Shown one piece after another: positions 59,395-64,000 of a stretch of 64,000 nt of DNA; positions within the stretch are counted from its first letter, which is position 1, and every line of letters begins with the position of its first letter. Under the pieces are notes generated by a model. It searched no databases and was not told the origin of the DNA. It worked only from the letters and a program-made list of their open reading frames with translations. The DNA comes from Stereum hirsutum FP-91666 SS1 (lineage: Eukaryota > Basidiomycota > Agaricomycetes > Russulales > Stereaceae), in contig NW_006763135.1 of assembly GCF_000264905.1 (NCBI RefSeq), positions 1,653,179 through 1,717,178 of the forward strand. The letters run 5' to 3'. Both the position numbers and the translations under genes were made by a program.

Positions 59395-62071
59395 ATGAGG
59401 GACAACAAGACGAACACGACTTCCCGTCCTACCTGCTCGAATTGTCGCAGGAAGAAAGTCGTTGAGTACCATCTCGTGTTTCTTCTTCCCGCCATGCCAA
59501 TACAGCATACAACGTTTCCTGTCACTCTGACTCGAACTTACCCGGCTGATTCCCGCGATTTTTTTTTGTTCGTTCGTTCGTTCGTTCATGTGTGTAGCGC
59601 TGCGATGGTCAAACTCCTGAATGCGGACAATGCACGCGAAGACGACGACGCGATGGTCCAGCGTGCGATTATACTCCACCGGAGACCCCGATCGCCCCGG
59701 GCGAACTTCTGCAGAAAGGAGCGGCTTGTATCCCGTGCAGGTAAGTTAATCATTATCATAACTTCGTCCCGCTCATTTATCGGTCGAGAATCTAAATCTA
59801 AATCTGAATCGACAGAAAAAGCAAGAAGGTCAGCGAAAATGGGACTACTCATCCGCCGTTTCTTGTCCTCATTTTTTGTTTTTTTTTGTTTTTTTTTGGG
59901 GCTTGGTGACATAGAAATGCACGGCAGAGCATCCGATCTGTCAAACCTGCATTTCAGCACAGAAAGCCGATCAGTGCGCCTATGTCAAGCACGAGAAACC
60001 GCAGATCACGTTCGCCCCGTTCGAAGAATTCTATCCGCACACTGGCACAAACGGTCGTCTAAGACGGCTCGCACCACATCCTCCCCCTGCTCCCGATCCT
60101 GCACCTGCTCATGAGGTCTCCACTGCTTCATCCTCCTCGTCAGCGCACCCGCTACGGAGTGCTTCCATGTCCTCTGACGACGACTCACGGCACGGCACCT
60201 CCCGCACCACCACCACCACCACCGAGTCTTCGGTCTATTCTAGCAGCACGACGTCTGGATCGAGTTGTACGACACCTGACCTTTGCTCGTGGGCTGAAAC
60301 GCCGCCAATTCCGCCTATATCTTCGCCTTCGATTTTCTGTCCGTGTCCGCCAGAACGCAGCTATGGGCGAGTACCTGACAGTGAGGTGGAATCGGTTACA
60401 GCGCACTGTTCGCCGTGTCAGCCCGGGCCTACGACGTTAACTTTCGTACAAGAATGTATTTCGGCCGGGGATGCCGCCCGAGTGGTGAAGGCGACGAAAA
60501 CGTTAGCGCCGCCATCGGAATCACTGGCAGACCTGAATTATGCCCGTCAACTGTGAGTTCTTCGTCCTTCCCATTCCGAACGTCCCATTGACAAAGTGCG
60601 CCCTCTGACCTGACCAATAACGAAGACGCACTCGGTTCTTTGCACACGGCGTCAAGATGGGCGTACGGATGACTCAAGACAAGCTCGACGCAATAGCCCG
60701 CGGGGACCTCTCCGGCCAACTCGTCCATCCCGTCTTCGTGCACATCGCGCACCTCATCGGCTCCATATTCTATCACGGCGCCGAACATGGCGCTAGCAAT
60801 CGTGCTCGAGAAGAAAGGGATTTGCGCATGGTGTTTCATGAAATCTCGAAGGAGGACGCGTTGCCCCGGTTTGCGTTTGTGCAGGTCAAGTCGCTTCTTG
60901 CGTACTACCACCTCTTCAAGAAGGACATTCCGAATGCGTGGGAGCGAATGCAGGAGGCCTCTGAATTCGTGCGGCGCCATGATATGCATATCGCCATTCA
61001 TGAGCACGGTGCCGGTTCTGTACCAAAAGGTGATGGTCCGTTGACCGCTGCCGATGCGGCCGACGAGGAGGCCACTGCGCTTGTTCAGATGCTTTAGTAT
61101 GTCCCTATCATCGTGGCGTAACTTCTTATACTGAAACGGCTGCAAAGTCGCGACAAGTGCAGTGGTATGATGATATCAGTTCCCTTGATGCCACCACAAC
61201 ATCTCGATGATGAGTTCCGAAATTGGACGGTGCGTCGCACTTCTTTGTTCAGATTGGACTAACGGACGCTCATCATCGTATTCTTATCTACAAAGTCAGC
61301 CAGTCTGGCGCAAGAGACGGACAATCTGATGATCACACGCACCATATGCGTCTCCCTTTTATTCGAGAGCAGAGCCTTCTTGCAGCAATGGGGAACCCAG
61401 CAGTCATTAACCCCAGGTGAGCTCCTTCTCGGCATTCGATAAAGTCCTAGTCAATACTGATGTATGTATGTGGATCTATCCGTGGCTGACTGACCCACCA
61501 CAGAAAAGCAGCGCCCGTTGCCACCGATTCTATACGAGAATTGTTCGCATCTCATCCATCGCATCCAAGCGCAGCTCGCGCAGGTCTATCGCTCCTTGCA
61601 ACCCAACATCGCCTCGAGCCCACTGCCAATGGATCGTCTAAGCACGCTCACGCGCAAAGGGTTGTGCATCATCTGCTGGACTGCGCTCATCAATATGTAC
61701 AGCTTTTTGGGACATGGGATGGGTCATGAAGAGTCGAGGCGCAGGTTAGTCAAGGCTGCGACGGAGGTGGTACGCGTCTCGGATCCTCTGGCGGAGGCAG
61801 AGTATAATTTCTTGGATGCGATTATATTCGTGAGTGATTTGGTTTTTGGGATGGTCGTTCTCTGGTACTGACTGAGGGGGTTGTATAGATGTGCTGGAAT
61901 ATCGTCAGGGATGTCCTTCTGACGGAGTACAGTCTGAGAACGTTTGCTGGAACGGAAAGGTCCATCCAAGTACCCCTCGAAGCTGTCGACCTGCCACCAC
62001 TGCTAGATAGTCTCCAGAGATATGCGCAGAAGCTGGCAAGTACAACACCTGGAGTGCCATCGGTCGACTAG
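59395..62071 (+). CDS. Transcription factor with two Zn2Cys6 clusters
   Basis: Exons 59395-59460, 59598-59740, 59816-59828, 59915-60552, 60626-61096, 61148-61229, 61296-61416, 61504-61829 and 61889-62071 give 680 aa. Cluster 1 (residues about 14-45): CSNCRRKKVRC, then PECGQC, then a Cys ten residues on. Cluster 2 (about 65-95): CIPCRKSKKKC, then PICQTC, then a Cys after eight residues. Each has the six ordered cysteines of the Gal4-type binuclear zinc cluster. A Ser/Thr/Pro-rich linker follows. The remaining 480 residues are helical and resemble the fungal-specific regulatory domain (VHIAHLIGSIFYHGAEHG; LLAYYHLFKKDIPNAWERM). It acts in the nucleus; targets unknown. A 13-nt exon encodes part of cluster 2. 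Confidence 0.85.
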
Positions 62072-62500
62072 ATAGTTGGGGTCATTGGGTTGTCAATTGG
62101 TGCCACAAGTCGAACACTGACGTGTCGTGTTGGTAACTTGGTATCGTGTACATTTACTGTAATTTACCTATTTCTCGTCAATTGCATAATTCCAAAATAG
62201 CGTACCTCTATAATTACAATGACTCTTGCCAGCCAAAAGCTTTTGCTGCACTGAAATGTTCGTAGAAAAGCCATCGTCGAGATGAGCCTCGTGGACGAAT
62301 CATGAAGGGACCATTTTGCTCGGGCCACAAACAGTCGCATTCGCCACCCAGAAGATTTGTCATGCAGACGTCGACGCCGCAAAGCTGAGGTTGGTCGTGC
62401 TCACTGCTCACCACCACCCAGACGTCGCTCGAACAGGCGCAAGCCAGGCCCACAAGACTTGCGGAACGGTCTCTGAGTCTGACAATCCCTATGCAGATCG
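62072..62500. other. Intergenic, promoter of the ubiquitin protease gene
   Basis: Two same-strand genes flank it. Only shadow ORFs are present. Confidence 0.4.
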
Positions 62501-64000
62501 ATGTTCTCGTATTCTGATATTCTTCTGCATCCGCTTGTGCCCCAGATCGCGCCTTTGCTCATTCTCATTCTCGTCCCCCTTTTTATCCTCACTGGACAAC
62601 GTCAGATCCTCGCTTGTATTGGCTGTCTGTCCTCCATGCTCCAAACACTGTCGTACGCGCTCCCATGGAACTGGGCATCATCTGGCCCGTCGAAGGCACC
62701 ACGGTCTAAGCTGAGGAAGAAGCACGTCACCACTCGCGCTGCACAATTAGCAGCCAATGGACACGCCAACCAGAGTGCGTACTTCGTGCCGCCCATATCA
62801 AGAATGCATGCTTAATCTTCATAATTGAATCCTATATAGACGTTCAGGGAGAGGAGGGTTGGGATGTCTCGTCATGTTATCCTGGACTGGTCAACGTTTC
62901 TGGCACTTACTGCTTCATGAACTCGACGATGCAGGTAAGTCTGTCACATCTAACTCTCTTCATCTCCTTCATATGCCACCACACAGGCATTCGCTTCTCT
63001 CTGCTATCTACAACCTTATGTGGATGCTATACAAGCCAAAGCCGTGGCTCTTGACGTTCCAACACCCGTTACCGACGCGCTCCACGATCTCCTACACAGT
63101 GGGTATCTTGCTTTTCCATGATGAGTGTTTCGGCAACGGTGCGGTGCTAGTGGCAACGACGCACACACAATGTCTATGACTCCAAGTGCGCCTCTCGTTC
63201 GTCCACAACACTTCCCCGACGCCTGTCCAGTCTTCTCCTTGCTTATATTACGTTTTCTCATCTGTGTCCATAATGCATGCAGCTCTCAACAATCCGAAAT
63301 CTAGCCCCTTCTCTTTCCGACCGCTCGCGATGATAGAAGCCTTATCGTACCCCGAGCCTGGCAAACGCAGCCCACTATTCTCCTCTCGAGAGCATCAAGA
63401 TGCACAGGAGCTCTTCCAACTCGTCTCCGAATGCATCAAGAAGGAAGCGTCGGCCGTTGACAAAGAAAGCCTTCGTGACCGTGGCTTAGGAAAACTGCCC
63501 TCTCGAACTCTCCTGCTCGAGGCAGAACGCGGTCAGCTGACGAAGGGTGTTTTCGATGGGTTAACGGCGAATCGTCGGAGTTGTATGGAATGTGGGTACA
63601 CGGAGGCGGTCATGCATTTTCCATTCGATAATTGGCAACTCAGCCTGCCGCGCTCTACGGTATGTCTCCTTTCGAGTGTCGGAGAAACACAGGTTTGATG
63701 GGTTATCTTCAGATATGCAGTCTGCAAGAGTGCTTGGGAGACTACACACGGCTCGAACCCCTGACGGACTGCATCTGTCGGAAGTGTTCCATGGTGGCCA
63801 CACACGTCAAGTTGGATCAGGAGGCCCAGAGACTAACGGAACTGGCTGATTCAGATCCAAGTGCCTCGTCTTCGAAGAAAAAGAGGGCACGGGAGGCTCG
63901 GAAACTTGCCACGAGAGTGAAGGAAGCTCTGGAGCAGGGCAGAATAGAGGATGATATCAAAGGCGTGAAGATGGAGAAAGTCTTCAGCAAACTCTCTACT
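62501..64000 (+). CDS. ubp1: Membrane-anchored ubiquitin-specific protease (Ubp1-like), 3' part outside window
   Basis: Exons 62501-62774, 62840-62934, 62987-63098, 63283-63659 and 63713 to beyond 64000. A membrane segment near residues 17-33 (IAPLLILILVPLFILTG) anchors the N-terminus, as in yeast Ubp1, probably at the ER. The catalytic Cys box reads GLVNVSGTYCFMNSTMQ; compared with the usual GNTCFLN the residues before the Cys are changed but Cys, Phe and Asn stay. FSSREHQDAQELFQLVSE is the conserved QDA-E-F block. RSCMECGY and CICRKCS form the zinc-finger-like Cys pairs of the fingers subdomain. The His box lies outside the window. The 184-nt third intron is long and might hide another small exon. 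Confidence 0.9.

Overview
The window is nuclear DNA from a filamentous basidiomycete, most likely an Agaricomycete. Nearly every gene is cut by many short introns (about 47-70 nt, GT...AG with a few GC...AG), some coding exons are only 7-17 nt long, UTRs are short, and the proteins are typical fungal housekeeping and regulatory proteins. These include a Zn2Cys6 transcription factor, an Atg10-type E2 and a Whi3-type RRM protein. There is one intron-containing nuclear tRNA gene. I see no prokaryotic operons, CRISPR arrays, insertion sequences or intact transposons. Exon coordinates were built by hand from splice sites, reading frame and family conservation, so junctions can be off by a few bases.

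Layout. At 0.7-1.4 kb is a small low-complexity protein on the + strand, followed by a 2-kb gene-poor stretch with a tandem duplication. Between 3.4 and 17 kb lie four minus-strand genes: a very large SLIP-GC-like dynamin-type GTPase, an 849-aa protein of unknown function, an allantoate-permease-type MFS transporter and an acetyl-CoA C-acetyltransferase. Between 17.4 and 20.5 kb, atg10 (-) shares a 184-bp promoter with ribosomal protein eS1 (+), and adenine phosphoribosyltransferase follows. From 20.6 to 31.4 kb there is an EDEM-type GH47 mannosidase-like protein (-) divergent from a double zinc-ribbon p27 protein (+). After these come an Arg/Ser/Gln-rich protein (+) and an RGG-tailed nucleolar-type protein (-), the latter divergent from a coiled-coil RING protein (+).

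From 31.8 to 36.5 kb is a 1,296-aa Dbl-family RhoGEF. From 37 to 46.5 kb come a Gal80-like oxidoreductase (-), an unknown 343-aa protein (+), a small membrane protein (-) divergent from a short-form tRNase Z (+), and a THOC7-like protein (-) divergent from Vtc1 (+). From 47 to 51.6 kb are an O-methyltransferase (-), a hairpin-rich non-coding stretch, an aldo/keto reductase (-) and tRNA-Lys(CUU) (-). From 52.9 to 56.3 kb is a Whi3-like RNA-binding protein whose 5' end is unresolved. At 57-59 kb there are only weak ORFs. A transcription factor with two Zn2Cys6 clusters (59.4-62.1 kb) and a membrane-anchored Ubp1-type deubiquitinase that runs off the right edge complete the window.

There is no evident pathway cluster. 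Five closely spaced divergent pairs (atg10/eS1, GH47/p27, RGG protein/RING, membrane protein/tRNase Z, THOC7/vtc1) suggest shared promoters. The main open questions are the fungal SLIP-GC-like GTPase, the tandem zinc-cluster factor, the true start of the thiolase, the missing start of the Whi3-like gene, and the structured non-coding tract at 48.4-49.1 kb.
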